Part shown: positions 1 to 8,103 of the stretch, one piece after another
Numbering within the stretch: the stretch's first letter is position 1
Layout: each line of letters starts with the position of its first letter
Assembly (NCBI GenBank): GCA_020628375.1
Contig: JAHDFD010000012.1
Span: 30,352-94,351 of the forward strand
Direction of reading: 5' to 3'
Origin: Chitinophagales bacterium
GTDB lineage: Bacteria > Bacteroidota > Bacteroidia > Chitinophagales > UBA2359
DNA: 64,000 nt
Notes under the pieces: generated by a model
Told to the model about the DNA's origin: nothing
What the model saw: the letters and a program-made list of their open reading frames with translations, nothing else
The model's database searches: none
Program-made: the position numbers and the translations under genes

Positions 1-1283
1 TAGATTATCGAGCATCTGAAGCTGGTGGTAATTATAAAGTAGTTGCCTATAATGTTGAAAGCTTATATGACCAGTTTGCACATGGAATAGAACAGCACCC
101 GATGGCTATAAAATCATTTATAAATTACGCCAAAAACAATTGGGAAGTTCAACCTCAGATGCTCAATTTGGTAGGAAAAGCAGTTGAATATAGGTATAGA
201 GACAGTCAAGATATTCAAGAAAACCTAGTTCCCAGCTATGGAAATTCTGCCTCTGACCTTTTACTTGTTTCATCTTCCACTCAAGACTTTGAGCCATTAT
301 TAGCTTTTGGTAGAGTTCCGGTTCAAGATTGTGAAACACTGAATAATTATATTGATAAATTAGAATCTTATGAACAAAACTATCTTACATGTAATACTGA
401 ACAGTTAGCTTGGATGGAAAATGAAATTTACATATCAGCCATACAATCTCAGGAACTAGAATTGGATTTAAATGAACTCAATGATGATAATATAATTTTA
501 GTAACAGATACAACAGAGGCAAGCTATAACTTAGTACAAGATCAATTAGAAAATGGTCTTTATCTTATACATTACTTAGGTCATTCTTCTTATCAGGGAT
601 GGGCTTTTGATTTAGGAGACCCTGATAACTATATTAATGAAGGAAAATATCCTTTTGTCTTATCAAATACTCAACATACAGGAAATATCTTTCGTCTTGA
701 TGCAAATAGTATGTCTGAAAAGTGGGTTCTAGCTGATAAAGCCGGTGCCATTGCTTACTTAGGTTCAAGAACCTATGAAAGTCCGTCAATCAATAATTTG
801 ATCGCTCAAAGCTTATTAGAAAAATTAAAAATAGAAGGAAATGAAGAATTACCCATAGCTATTGCTCTTCAGGAAACAATATTAGAAATATCTGAACAAA
901 TAGAGGATTACGAATATCCAGAATACTTAGAACAAAGTATTTTACAAAAATCATTTTGTGGTGATCCGGCAATTCGATTATATAATGTTCCCTATTATAT
1001 TCAAAACTGTATTAATTCTAATATACAACCACAAAAATCCAATAATATCCAAAATGCTTCCATATCACCAAACCCAGTAAAAAACACTTTGCATATAAAA
1101 GGCTCAATAGATAACTTAGCGTTTGTTGATTATCAAATCTGGAATTTAGAAGGGCGAAAAATTACAGAAAATACATTGTTAGATAACAATATCAATGTTA
1201 CTAAATTAAATTCAGGTATTTATTTACTTGTTTTAACTGATAAGAATGGAATGACTTACACCTCAAAATTCATGAAAGAGTAA
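1..1283 (+). CDS. Gingipain-like (peptidase C25 family) secreted protein, 5' truncated, probably inactive
   Basis: The frame is open from the first base of the window, so the N-terminus is missing. An internal ATG at 102 is not the real start, because family-like sequence (YKVVAYNVESLYDQF) precedes it. The visible part matches the C25 caspase-like fold: the P-x-A-I-K-x-F-I helix, a LIHYLGHSS segment carrying the expected catalytic His, and a GDPAIRLYNVP closing motif. At the position where gingipains have the nucleophile Cys (N-C-C in RgpB) this protein reads SNTQHTG, so Gln replaces Cys. The last ~75 residues are a type A T9SS sorting domain (SISPNPVKNTLHIKG ... LNSGIYLLVL), so the protein should cross the outer membrane by the type IX system. 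A non-proteolytic surface role is inferred. Fold confidence is good; loss of activity rests on alignment by eye. Confidence 0.8.
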   Translation, partial: DYRASEAGGNYKVVAYNVESLYDQFAHGIEQHPMAIKSFINYAKNNWEVQPQMLNLVGKAVEYRYRDSQDIQENLVPSYGNSASDLLLVSSSTQDFEPLLAFGRVPVQDCETLNNYIDKLESYEQNYLTCNTEQLAWMENEIYISAIQSQELELDLNELNDDNIILVTDTTEASYNLVQDQLENGLYLIHYLGHSSYQGWAFDLGDPDNYINEGKYPFVLSNTQHTGNIFRLDANSMSEKWVLADKAGAIAYLGSRTYESPSINNLIAQSLLEKLKIEGNEELPIAIALQETILEISEQIEDYEYPEYLEQSILQKSFCGDPAIRLYNVPYYIQNCINSNIQPQKSNNIQNASISPNPVKNTLHIKGSIDNLAFVDYQIWNLEGRKITENTLLDNNINVTKLNSGIYLLVLTDKNGMTYTSKFMKE

Positions 1284-1313
1284 AAACTTCACCATTATCT
1301 TTTGTTAATTACC

Positions 1314-1331
1314 AAGCTTCCATAAGCTTTT
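1314..1331 (+). terminator. Short hairpin after the C25-like gene
   Basis: AAGCTT, CCAT loop, AAGCTT, then TT. The 6-bp stem is weak, but it lies 31 bases past the stop codon, where a terminator is expected. Confidence 0.3.
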
Positions 1332-1335
1332 CTAC

Positions 1336-1366
1336 TTGTAAAAAAGCAACAGACCTATTATCTTGC
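1336..1366 (+). promoter_or_regulatory. Possible Bacteroidota-type promoter for the SDR/P450 pair
   Basis: A TTG (1336-1338) is followed after 20 bases by TATCTTGC (1359-1366), one mismatch from the TAnnTTTG -7 box. The SDR start codon lies 24 bases downstream. Motif match only. Confidence 0.3.
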
Positions 1367-1390
1367 AGGAAGTGAATTGAATATATAATT

Positions 1391-2218
1391 TTGAAGAACT
1401 TCAAAGATAAGACCGTTGTAATAACCGGAGCCGGTTCTGGAATTGGCAGAGCTTTAGCCATAGAATTTGGCAATCAAAATGCTAAGCTCGCTCTCAATGA
1501 CTTTAATATGCAAACGCTTCAGAAAACGGTGGATATATTGAAGCATAAAGGAGTCAATAATATCCTGACTTTTGCTTTCGATGTATCAGATAAAACTTTG
1601 ATGAACGATTTTGCTCAAAAAGTAAGGTCAACTTTCGGTAATGCACACATAGTAATAAATAATGCAGGTATAGGTGGTAGTGCTGAGCCGGCTTATTTAA
1701 CTGATACCGATAGTTACAGAGAAGTAATGGATGTTAATTTTTTTGGTGTATTGAACGGCTGCCAATCATTTCTGCCACAACTTGTAGCCAATAACGAAGG
1801 ATCTATTGTAAATATTTCAAGTATTTTTGGTTTGATCGGCACACCGAATAATTCAGCCTATTGTGCAAGCAAATTTGCAGTCAGAGGTTACACTGAATCT
1901 TTAGCAATCGAATTTCATAAATCTCCGATCAACATTCATTGTGTGCATCCCGGAGGAATTAAAACCAATATTGCCGGTGATGAAAGCGATAGTGAATTTG
2001 TTGAAAAATATCTGAAAACACCCCCTGAGCAATTGGCAAAACGTATTATTAAAGGGATTCAGAATAAAGAAGTAAAAATTGTTTTTGGTACAGATGCTTT
2101 TAAAACATGGCTGGGCTCAAACCTGCTTCCCCAAAAGCTATTGAATAAATTGATCTGGAAGGAAATGAACAATATACTCGATATAGAAAAGTATAAGCAA
2201 TTCATCAAAAACTTATAA
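1391..2218 (+). CDS. Short-chain dehydrogenase/reductase (SDR family)
   Basis: A classical SDR, probably NAD(P)(H)-dependent, oxidising or reducing an alcohol/carbonyl substrate that cannot be named. Visible motifs: the cofactor loop TGAGSGIG (residues 12-19), NNAG near residue 90, catalytic Ser144 in NISS, and Tyr157/Lys161 in YCASK, at the usual 13- and 4-residue spacings. The 275-residue length is normal. The start is TTG; an in-frame stop lies just upstream (1373-1375) and the Rossmann strand begins within ten residues, so no other start fits. The P450 gene follows after 47 bases, suggesting co-transcription and perhaps action on the same lipid-like or alcohol substrate (inference). Confidence 0.88.
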   Translation: MKNFKDKTVVITGAGSGIGRALAIEFGNQNAKLALNDFNMQTLQKTVDILKHKGVNNILTFAFDVSDKTLMNDFAQKVRSTFGNAHIVINNAGIGGSAEPAYLTDTDSYREVMDVNFFGVLNGCQSFLPQLVANNEGSIVNISSIFGLIGTPNNSAYCASKFAVRGYTESLAIEFHKSPINIHCVHPGGIKTNIAGDESDSEFVEKYLKTPPEQLAKRIIKGIQNKEVKIVFGTDAFKTWLGSNLLPQKLLNKLIWKEMNNILDIEKYKQFIKNL

Positions 2219-2265
2219 TCGTCTTTCCAGTCCTTGAATTACTAAGTAGAAAAAACACTTTTAAT

Positions 2266-3633
2266 ATGGAAGTTACTGACACACCAACAGAAAAAATAAA
2301 ACTAGCGAATATTCCCAACGGAACATCTGTTAATCCCATTAAACACATTCAACTGATGATGAAAGACGCACGTGCTTTTATGAACCAAAAACATCAGAAA
2401 TTAGGTCAAGTTTGGGAAGATAAAATACTTGGGCAAAGAATGATCTACGTGAATGATCCGGCATTCATTAAGCATATTTTTGCAAAGAATAGAAATAATT
2501 ACAAGCGAACTAAAAATATAGAAATACTTAAAATGGGCTTAGGTAACGGTTTAGTTACCAGTGATGGCGAATTATGGCAAAATCAACGAAAGTTGATGCA
2601 ACCTGCTTTTCATGCCCAAAATTTGATAAAACTTTTCGATGTAATGGCAGCAGAGATTGAAAGTTTTATGAAAGAACTAGAAGCTAAAAGAGGAACAGAA
2701 ATAGATTTTCACAGAGAATTTATGGACATAACCGGAAGAGTAGTTTTTAAAGCAATGTTTTCCGATGAGCCGGCACAATCTGTAGCTTCCTTTTATGATA
2801 TTATGGTAGAAGGTCAACGGTATTTAACCAAAGTGATAAGAAATCCACTCGCAAAGTATTGGTATGCACTTAATGGAGAAACAAAAAAATTCAAGCAAAG
2901 AAAACAAAGAGGAGAAGATGCACTCTTACACTCAGTTAATAAACGGAAAGCTTCAAAAGTAAAGAAGCCCGACCTTTTACAAATGTTACTCGATGCTACC
3001 TATGAAGACTCTAATGAATATATGTCGGAAAGGCAGTTGTTAGATGAACTAGTAACCATTTTTGCTGCCGGACACGAAACTTCATCAAATGCACTAACAT
3101 GGACAATGTACTTATTGGATAAACATCCTGAAGTTATTGAAAAACTAAGAAAGGAGATCAATGAAGTAACACCTGATAAACTACCCGGTTATGAAGAGTT
3201 GAAAAAAATGCCTTATCTACAACAAGTCATCGATGAAAGTATGCGTATATACCCTCCGGTTTGGTTAGTTACCAGAGAAGCAATTGATGAAGATGAATTT
3301 GCAGGAGTTAAAATAAATGCTGAAGATATTGTTCTTCTATGTATTTATAGCTTACATCACGACGCATCTATTTATACCAATCCGGAAACTTTTAATCCCG
3401 ACCGTTTTGCCGATGGTATGAACAAAAAATATAGTAAAAATTTAAGCTATTTTCCTTTTGGTGGAGGCCCCCGAAAATGTATAGGTTTTATGTTCGCCAC
3501 TATGGAAATTCGATTGATCTTGGTGGCATTATTACAAAAATTCGATTTTAAGATCAATCCCGACCAAAAAGTAGAAATGGAAGCACTAATTACCATGCAA
3601 CCGAAATATGGTATGAAAGCTCAGCTAATTTGA
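2266..3633 (+). CDS. Cytochrome P450
   Basis: Heme-thiolate monooxygenase. All three signatures are present: the I-helix oxygen-activation motif AAGHETSS (residues 267-274, acid Glu271 and Thr272), the K-helix ExxR (Glu324, Arg327 in ESMR), and the heme loop FPFGGGPRKCIG with ligand Cys405. The 455-residue length is that of a stand-alone soluble bacterial P450; no reductase or ferredoxin domain is fused and no redox partner gene is in the window. There is no signal peptide, so it is cytoplasmic. Resemblance to the CYP102-like/fatty-acid hydroxylase branch is an impression, not a measurement. The gene ends 11 bases before a MITE-like element. Confidence 0.93.
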   Translation: MEVTDTPTEKIKLANIPNGTSVNPIKHIQLMMKDARAFMNQKHQKLGQVWEDKILGQRMIYVNDPAFIKHIFAKNRNNYKRTKNIEILKMGLGNGLVTSDGELWQNQRKLMQPAFHAQNLIKLFDVMAAEIESFMKELEAKRGTEIDFHREFMDITGRVVFKAMFSDEPAQSVASFYDIMVEGQRYLTKVIRNPLAKYWYALNGETKKFKQRKQRGEDALLHSVNKRKASKVKKPDLLQMLLDATYEDSNEYMSERQLLDELVTIFAAGHETSSNALTWTMYLLDKHPEVIEKLRKEINEVTPDKLPGYEELKKMPYLQQVIDESMRIYPPVWLVTREAIDEDEFAGVKINAEDIVLLCIYSLHHDASIYTNPETFNPDRFADGMNKKYSKNLSYFPFGGGPRKCIGFMFATMEIRLILVALLQKFDFKINPDQKVEMEALITMQPKYGMKAQLI

Positions 3634-3644
3634 GTAAATAACCT

Positions 3645-3887
3645 AAGTTGCGATAAATCTCAACTGTCAACAGTACAATAGTCCACAGTCCACAAAAAAA
3701 CCATTATACATAGTAAAGTTTAAAACGATTTTTGATAGAGACGTAGCAATGCTACGTCTGTACATTGTAAAATAATTGTATGAAAAAAAATCGTTTTAAA
3801 GTCTAGTGAAGAGTAAGGTTTTGTGGTCTGTGGTTTGTTAAACAGTCGTCTATGTACAAAAATGTCATTATACATCGCAACTTGAAT
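3645..3887 (+). mobile_element. MITE-like element, left copy, interrupted by a nested element
   Basis: The element has 10-bp terminal inverted repeats: AAGTTGCGAT at 3645 and its complement ATCGCAACTT ending at 3884. After removing a ~100-base insertion around 3710-3807, the sequence is nearly identical to the reverse complement of 5103-5252. It has no coding capacity. Short size, terminal inverted repeats and two opposite copies 1.2 kb apart fit a non-autonomous transposable element. No target duplication could be fixed with certainty. Confidence 0.7.
3719..3800 (+). mobile_element. 82-bp nested palindromic element
   Basis: Perfect 15-bp terminal inverted repeats (TTTAAAACGATTTTT at 3719-3733 and its complement at 3786-3800) enclose a perfect 9-bp hairpin, GACGTAGCA-A-TGCTACGTC, at 3740-3758. 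It lies inside the left MITE-like copy and is absent from the right copy, so it inserted later. The GACGTAGCAATGCTACGTC core is known to me as a dispersed repeat in several Bacteroidota genomes (from memory, not searched here). Confidence 0.65.
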
Positions 3888-3921
3888 TAAATAATAGATC
3901 ATGGCGGGCAGACAAAATTAC

Positions 3922-4040
3922 GTCAGGTGAGCCTGTCGAACCCCATTGTCAGGGTGAGCTTGCTAAATTCCAATGTCACAGTGAGTCCACTGAATGTCAG
4001 GGTGAGCTTGCCGAACCCTGCCGAACCCTGCCGAACCCCT
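3922..4040. repeat. Degenerate 21-27-base tandem units
   Basis: Four imperfect units start at about 3922, 3948, 3975 and 3996. Each begins GTCAGGGTGAGC or a variant and runs into TTGCCGAACCC-like ends; the last unit is followed by two more copies of the 10-mer GCCGAACCCT. The region is non-coding and lies between the left MITE-like element and the hydrolase start. It resembles intergenic extragenic-palindrome-like repeats. Confidence 0.55.
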
Positions 4041-4082
4041 CAAACATATTATGAAACAAAATTCGTATATTGTTCCTGAAAA

Positions 4083-5126
4083 ATGTTCTGGATAATAACC
4101 ATACTGATAATATTGGTGATTGCCCTGTCAGGGCTGTTCATATACTGCAAGCAACAGTTCGATCTGCCAAAAGCTTCTAACCTAATGATCGAAGAGGTCA
4201 TTGACAATTCGTACAATAAACCAATATTTGGAGATATTCAAACGGTAACACTCAAAGATACAAAGATTTGTTACGAAGACGTTCCATCAGAAAATCCCGA
4301 TGCAGAAGTGGTTTTATTGCTTCATGGTTTAACTCAGACAATGCTTAATTTTCCACCACATTTTTGTCAATCATTCATTGATAAAGGTTACCGACTTATT
4401 CGGATAGATCATCAGGGAGGTGGAGGATCTTCATGGGTTAAAAGTTGGGGAAAACCCGATAAATACACACTTGAAGATATGGCAAGGCATGCTTCGCAAG
4501 TAATGGAGCATTTACAAATTGAACGCTATCATTTAGTGGGTATGTCTATGGGGGGAATGATAGCCCAACAAATGACCATAGATTACTCTGATAAGGTTAA
4601 AAGCCTTACTTCTATTATGTCCTCACCTTATATGTTCAGTCCTTCGTTACCAGATGTACCTAAAAAGTTTATTTTGGGTATTGCTTTTCTACTTATAAAT
4701 TATGCTTGGAGGTTGAATACTTTAAAAGGAAAACTTCAGATCAATCTGGCTGCAAATCGTATGTTACAAGGCGATACTAGTTATGAATACGATGATCGAA
4801 TAACGATCGAAGCTGCACATTTTGAAATAACACAGAAAAAAGGCTATAATCCAAGATCGCGAGACCAGCACGGCTATGCAATTAAAAAATCTGGTTCAAG
4901 AATAGAAAAACTGAAACAAATAAATACACCTTCTTTGGTTATACATGGAACAGAAGATCCTTTGGTACTACTAGAACATGGGAAAGCAAGTGCTGAGTGC
5001 ATTCCAAATTGTAAAACCTTGTATCTCGAAGGTATGGGGCATCATCTTCCAAAGGCTTTCAATGAAGAAATCACTGGTGCTATTATTAGTTTAATTCAGA
5101 ATAATTCAAGTTGCGATGTATATTGA
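4083..5126 (+). CDS. Membrane-anchored alpha/beta hydrolase
   Basis: Serine hydrolase of the alpha/beta fold. Visible: oxyanion segment LLLHGLTQT, nucleophile elbow GMSMGG with Ser155, acid Asp292 in GTEDPL, and His320 or His321 in GMGHHLP. An N-terminal hydrophobic stretch (residues 2-21) points to an inner-membrane or envelope anchor with the catalytic domain behind it. The substrate is unknown; esterase, lipase-like or epoxide hydrolase roles are possible. The gene sits alone between two inverted MITE-like copies. The right copy starts at 5103, so the last seven codons and the stop are supplied by the element, suggesting the original C-terminus was replaced. All catalytic residues lie before that point. 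Confidence 0.85.
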   Translation: MFWIITILIILVIALSGLFIYCKQQFDLPKASNLMIEEVIDNSYNKPIFGDIQTVTLKDTKICYEDVPSENPDAEVVLLLHGLTQTMLNFPPHFCQSFIDKGYRLIRIDHQGGGGSSWVKSWGKPDKYTLEDMARHASQVMEHLQIERYHLVGMSMGGMIAQQMTIDYSDKVKSLTSIMSSPYMFSPSLPDVPKKFILGIAFLLINYAWRLNTLKGKLQINLAANRMLQGDTSYEYDDRITIEAAHFEITQKKGYNPRSRDQHGYAIKKSGSRIEKLKQINTPSLVIHGTEDPLVLLEHGKASAECIPNCKTLYLEGMGHHLPKAFNEEITGAIISLIQNNSSCDVY

Positions 5127-5252
5127 CATTTTTGTACATAGACGACTGTTTAACAGACCATAGACCACAAAACCTTACTATTCATGATTATAATGGTTTT
5201 TTTGTGGACAATGGACTATTGTACTGTTGACAGTTGAGATTTATCACAACTT
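5103..5252 (-). mobile_element. MITE-like element, right copy (inverted)
   Basis: About 150 bases, nearly the exact reverse complement of the uninterrupted parts of 3645-3887. Ends: AAGTTGCGAT near the left edge and ATCACAACTT (one change) at the right. It overlaps the 3' end of the hydrolase gene and stops 32 bases before the flippase start. It shows the ancestral form without the 82-bp insertion. Confidence 0.7.
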
Positions 5253-5268
5253 AAGCAAGTTAAAGCTC

Positions 5269-5276
5269 TACATTTG
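5269..5276 (+). promoter_or_regulatory. -7 box of the flippase gene
   Basis: TACATTTG matches TAnnTTTG exactly. It ends 8 bases before the ATG at 5285, so the transcript would be leaderless or nearly so. No good -33 TTG is seen at normal spacing. Confidence 0.45.
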
Positions 5277-5284
5277 CACCTTCA

Positions 5285-6550
5285 ATGTCGCAACTAAAGA
5301 AAAAGGTAAAAAAAGAAACTTCATGGGGAATTGCTACCAAAGCAGTTACTTTCCCGCTTTTCTTTCTTATCAATATCGTTTTAGCCAGAACATTAGGAGA
5401 AGACATGTGGGGAGCCTGGTCGTATTTCTTTTCCTTTTTTACCATAATGTACTTAATGGCACAGTTCGGGAATCGGGCTTCACAAAAATTCATAGCTCAG
5501 TATAATCATACCGAAGAACTGAAGTCTATAATCACTGCTTCCTTCATTATTCGTTTAATAAGTGTACTTTTTTTTGCTACGCTTACAGCTTGGGGAGGAT
5601 TCTACCTTGCCAATTTCATAGAACGCCCCGAATTTGAAAGATTATTCATATTTGGAGCAGGCGTTATTTTGATCGGCGGAATGGCAGAATGGCTTAAAGA
5701 AATTTTTACCGGATTACATGAAGTGAAGTATAATTTTCTGGTGTCGGTTACTGAATTCAGTCTCAAGTTAGGTTTAATAGTTGTTTTGTTGAAATATAAC
5801 TTTGATCTCTCAAGTATTCTGATCGCTTATTTTATTTCTTTATTGGTTGCAGTATTGGCAGGTGCACATTTTTTATTCTGGAGATTTTACTTCCCACTTA
5901 AACAAAAGATCGATCTTAGGAATTGGATTCGGGAAATTACAAGCTATAGCCTGCCCTTATTTTTTATTAGTATTGGATTTTTGATCGCCACTGAAGTCGA
6001 TACCATTATGCTTGGCTGGTTGACCTCCGATGCTGAAACGGGTTATTATGCCATTGCTAAACAGTTAGTTACCAAACTGCCACATGTTACTTATGCACTT
6101 GCTATGGGTAGTATGCCGGTTTTTGCGAAGTTATCGAACGATAATAAAACCGAGCTTCAAAACTTATTTAAAAAGCTACTAAAGACAAATGGGCTTATTT
6201 TTGCACCCGTTTGTTTAGGAATGATAGCTTTATCATGGTTTTTTATTCCACTTATTTATGGAGTAGAGTTCAAAGGAGCTGTTGTTCCGTTAATGATCTT
6301 AAGCATATATGTATTGGTATTTACCTTTTCAGTTTTCTATAATCGATTCCTCGATTTTCAGGGAAAAGCGAAGCAAAGAGCCATTCATTTGATAGGATCG
6401 TTGATTATCAATATCGGATTGAATTATTACTTAATTCCCAAATATGGTGCAGCAGGTGCCGCTTTTTCAACAGCAATTGCCTATTTACCTTATTTATTTT
6501 TGAATATTTTAGAAACAAACAGAATATTATTTCGTCAAGGAAATACGTAA
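5285..6550 (+). CDS. Polysaccharide biosynthesis flippase (Wzx/MATE-like)
   Basis: Inner-membrane lipid-linked oligosaccharide flippase of the MOP superfamily. The 421-residue length is typical. The protein is almost entirely hydrophobic helices, about twelve by eye, including VTFPLFFLINIVLARTLG near the N-terminus and YYLIPKYGAAGAAFSTAIA near the C-terminus, a pattern usual in Wzx-type proteins. A Lys-rich start (MSQLKKKVKK) agrees with the positive-inside rule. The next gene, UDP-glucose 6-dehydrogenase after an 84-base gap, makes a sugar-nucleotide precursor, so the pair probably contributes to exopolysaccharide, capsule or O-antigen. No glycosyltransferases are in the window. Confidence 0.85.
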   Translation: MSQLKKKVKKETSWGIATKAVTFPLFFLINIVLARTLGEDMWGAWSYFFSFFTIMYLMAQFGNRASQKFIAQYNHTEELKSIITASFIIRLISVLFFATLTAWGGFYLANFIERPEFERLFIFGAGVILIGGMAEWLKEIFTGLHEVKYNFLVSVTEFSLKLGLIVVLLKYNFDLSSILIAYFISLLVAVLAGAHFLFWRFYFPLKQKIDLRNWIREITSYSLPLFFISIGFLIATEVDTIMLGWLTSDAETGYYAIAKQLVTKLPHVTYALAMGSMPVFAKLSNDNKTELQNLFKKLLKTNGLIFAPVCLGMIALSWFFIPLIYGVEFKGAVVPLMILSIYVLVFTFSVFYNRFLDFQGKAKQRAIHLIGSLIINIGLNYYLIPKYGAAGAAFSTAIAYLPYLFLNILETNRILFRQGNT

Positions 6551-6634
6551 AGATCATAGCTTAAATACTTACAGAATTTAGGCTTGCTTTACCAGAAAAA
6601 CATTAATTAACTATTTCGAACTAAAAAATTGAAT

Positions 6635-7966
6635 ATGAATATTGCGGTAGTTGGAACAGGCTATGTTGGTTCAGTATCAGGATCTTGTTTTGCAGAAACA
6701 GGTAATCAGGTTATTTGTGTCGATATCGATCAGCGTAAAGTAGATATGCTGAATGATGGAATTCCTCCTATTTATGAGCCTGGTCTTGAAGATGTTTTAA
6801 GAAGAAATTTAGATGCAGGTCGCTTAACCTTCACAACAAATTTGAAGGAAGCAGTAGATCAGGCTGAAATTATTTTTCTTGCATTGCCGACTCCTCCGGG
6901 AGAAGATGGTTCAGCAGATTTAAAATACGTTTTAAAAGTAGCTGAAGACATTAGCCATATCATTACAGAATATAAAATTATCGTTAATAAAAGTACGGTT
7001 CCTGTTGGAACAGCTGAAAAGGTTGCCAATGTGATTCGTGCAAATACAGATGTTGAATTTGATGTAGTTTCTAATCCTGAATTTTTGCGTGAAGGACAAG
7101 CAATCAACGACTTTCTGAAACCTGACAGAGTAGTAGTTGGTGTTGATTCTGAAAAAGCAGGGGAAAGAATGAAAACATTATATGCACCTTTCGTTCGTCA
7201 GGGCAATCCTATTTATGTAATGGATGTTCGTTCAGCTGAATTAACCAAATATGCTGCAAATTCTTACCTTGCTGCGCGTATTTCATTTATGAACGAGATC
7301 GCAAACATTTGCGAAAGAGTAGGAGCAGATGTAAATAATGTGCGTATTGGTATGGGTAGCGATTCAAGAATTGGAAAACAATTTCTTTACGCAGGTGTAG
7401 GTTATGGAGGAAGCTGTTTCCCTAAAGATGTAACGGCTTTACACAGAACTTCACGTGAATATGGTTACGAGTTCAACATACTTGATTCTGTAATTAATGT
7501 AAATGCGAATCAACGACAATTATATATCGAAAAAGTAAAGAACTACTTTAACAACGATTTGAACGGCAAACATTTCGCACTATGGGGCTTAGCTTTCAAA
7601 CCAAACACCGATGATATTCGTGAAGCACCGGCAATAGATATTATTCGTGCTTTACTGGATGCAGGTGCTACTGTTTCAGCTTTCGATCCTGAGGCAATGG
7701 ATAATGTGAAAGAAATTTACGGTGATGAAGTAAATTTTGTTGATGCAGGTTATGAAGCCTTATCAAATGCCGATGCTTTACTGATTGTTACTGAATGGCA
7801 TATCTTCCGTACACCTGATTTTAAGAAAATGAAATCACTAATGAAATCTCCAGTGATCTTTGATGGAAGAAATCTTTACGATCTTAAAAACATTGAGGCT
7901 GAAGGTTTTTACTACGAAAGTGTAGGACGTCAGGTTGTTCCTCACCCAATGAGTGAAGAGGTTTAA
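6635..7966 (+). CDS. ugd: UDP-glucose 6-dehydrogenase
   Basis: Oxidises UDP-glucose to UDP-glucuronate with two NAD+, feeding acidic surface polysaccharides. With the ATG at 6635 the protein starts MNIAVVGTGYVG, placing the NAD-binding glycine motif directly at the N-terminus. A TTG six bases earlier could also be used, but the ATG gives the family-normal start. The catalytic Cys is Cys261 in YGGSCFPKD; NKSTVPVGT, EFLREG and LWGLAFKPNTDDIREAP are further hallmark segments. The length of 443 residues is normal. It is followed directly by a strong terminator, closing the unit. Confidence 0.96.
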   Translation: MNIAVVGTGYVGSVSGSCFAETGNQVICVDIDQRKVDMLNDGIPPIYEPGLEDVLRRNLDAGRLTFTTNLKEAVDQAEIIFLALPTPPGEDGSADLKYVLKVAEDISHIITEYKIIVNKSTVPVGTAEKVANVIRANTDVEFDVVSNPEFLREGQAINDFLKPDRVVVGVDSEKAGERMKTLYAPFVRQGNPIYVMDVRSAELTKYAANSYLAARISFMNEIANICERVGADVNNVRIGMGSDSRIGKQFLYAGVGYGGSCFPKDVTALHRTSREYGYEFNILDSVINVNANQRQLYIEKVKNYFNNDLNGKHFALWGLAFKPNTDDIREAPAIDIIRALLDAGATVSAFDPEAMDNVKEIYGDEVNFVDAGYEALSNADALLIVTEWHIFRTPDFKKMKSLMKSPVIFDGRNLYDLKNIEAEGFYYESVGRQVVPHPMSEEV

Positions 7967-7990
7967 ACTTAGAATTTTAAAACAATTTTC

Positions 7991-8027
7991 AAGCCCGATC
8001 CGGTAATTCTGGATCGGGCTTTTTTTA
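7991..8027 (+). terminator. Rho-independent terminator of ugd
   Basis: Perfect 11-bp stem AAGCCCGATCC / GGATCGGGCTT (7991-8001 and 8011-8021) with a 9-base loop, followed by a run of T. Confidence 0.92.
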
Positions 8028-8041
8028 TAGCTGAAAAAAAC

Positions 8042-8060
8042 TTGGCACGCGTTTAGATAT
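8042..8060 (+). promoter_or_regulatory. Candidate sigma-54-like promoter before the adhesin cluster
   Basis: TTGGCACG is a very good -24 element. The -12 position, four bases further on, reads TAGA instead of TTGC, so the match is partial. It lies ~90 bases before the first gene of the five-gene cluster and just after the ugd terminator. No other convincing promoter was seen in this gap. Confidence 0.28.
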
Positions 8061-8082
8061 AGCAGTATTGAAAGAAAGTCAT

Positions 8083-8103
8083 AAACACTGACAATCAGTG
8101 TTT
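8083..8103 (+). other. Hairpin in the leader of the adhesin cluster
   Basis: A perfect 9-bp inverted repeat, AAACACTGA / TCAGTGTTT, with a 3-base loop, 42 bases before the ATG at 8146. It could be an operator, an mRNA-stability hairpin or a weak attenuator. Too few T residues follow for a normal terminator. Confidence 0.4.

Noticed and set aside
1..1283. Identity as PorU, the T9SS sortase
   Set aside because: It has a C-terminal type A sorting domain and lacks the catalytic Cys. PorU is much longer and keeps its active site, so a general C25-like assignment is safer.
3720..3902. 60-residue frame on the - strand inside the left MITE-like element
   Set aside because: It spans the element junctions and the nested insertion, has no recognisable protein features, and is not conserved in the right copy.
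1391..5126. A natural-product gene cluster (SDR, P450, hydrolase)
   Set aside because: No synthase, terpene cyclase or carrier gene is present, and the hydrolase is separated by mobile elements. Only the SDR-P450 pair looks co-transcribed.
5227..5505. Frames overlapping the start of the flippase on both strands
   Set aside because: They are shadows of the flippase coding sequence, which has clear membrane helices and family features.
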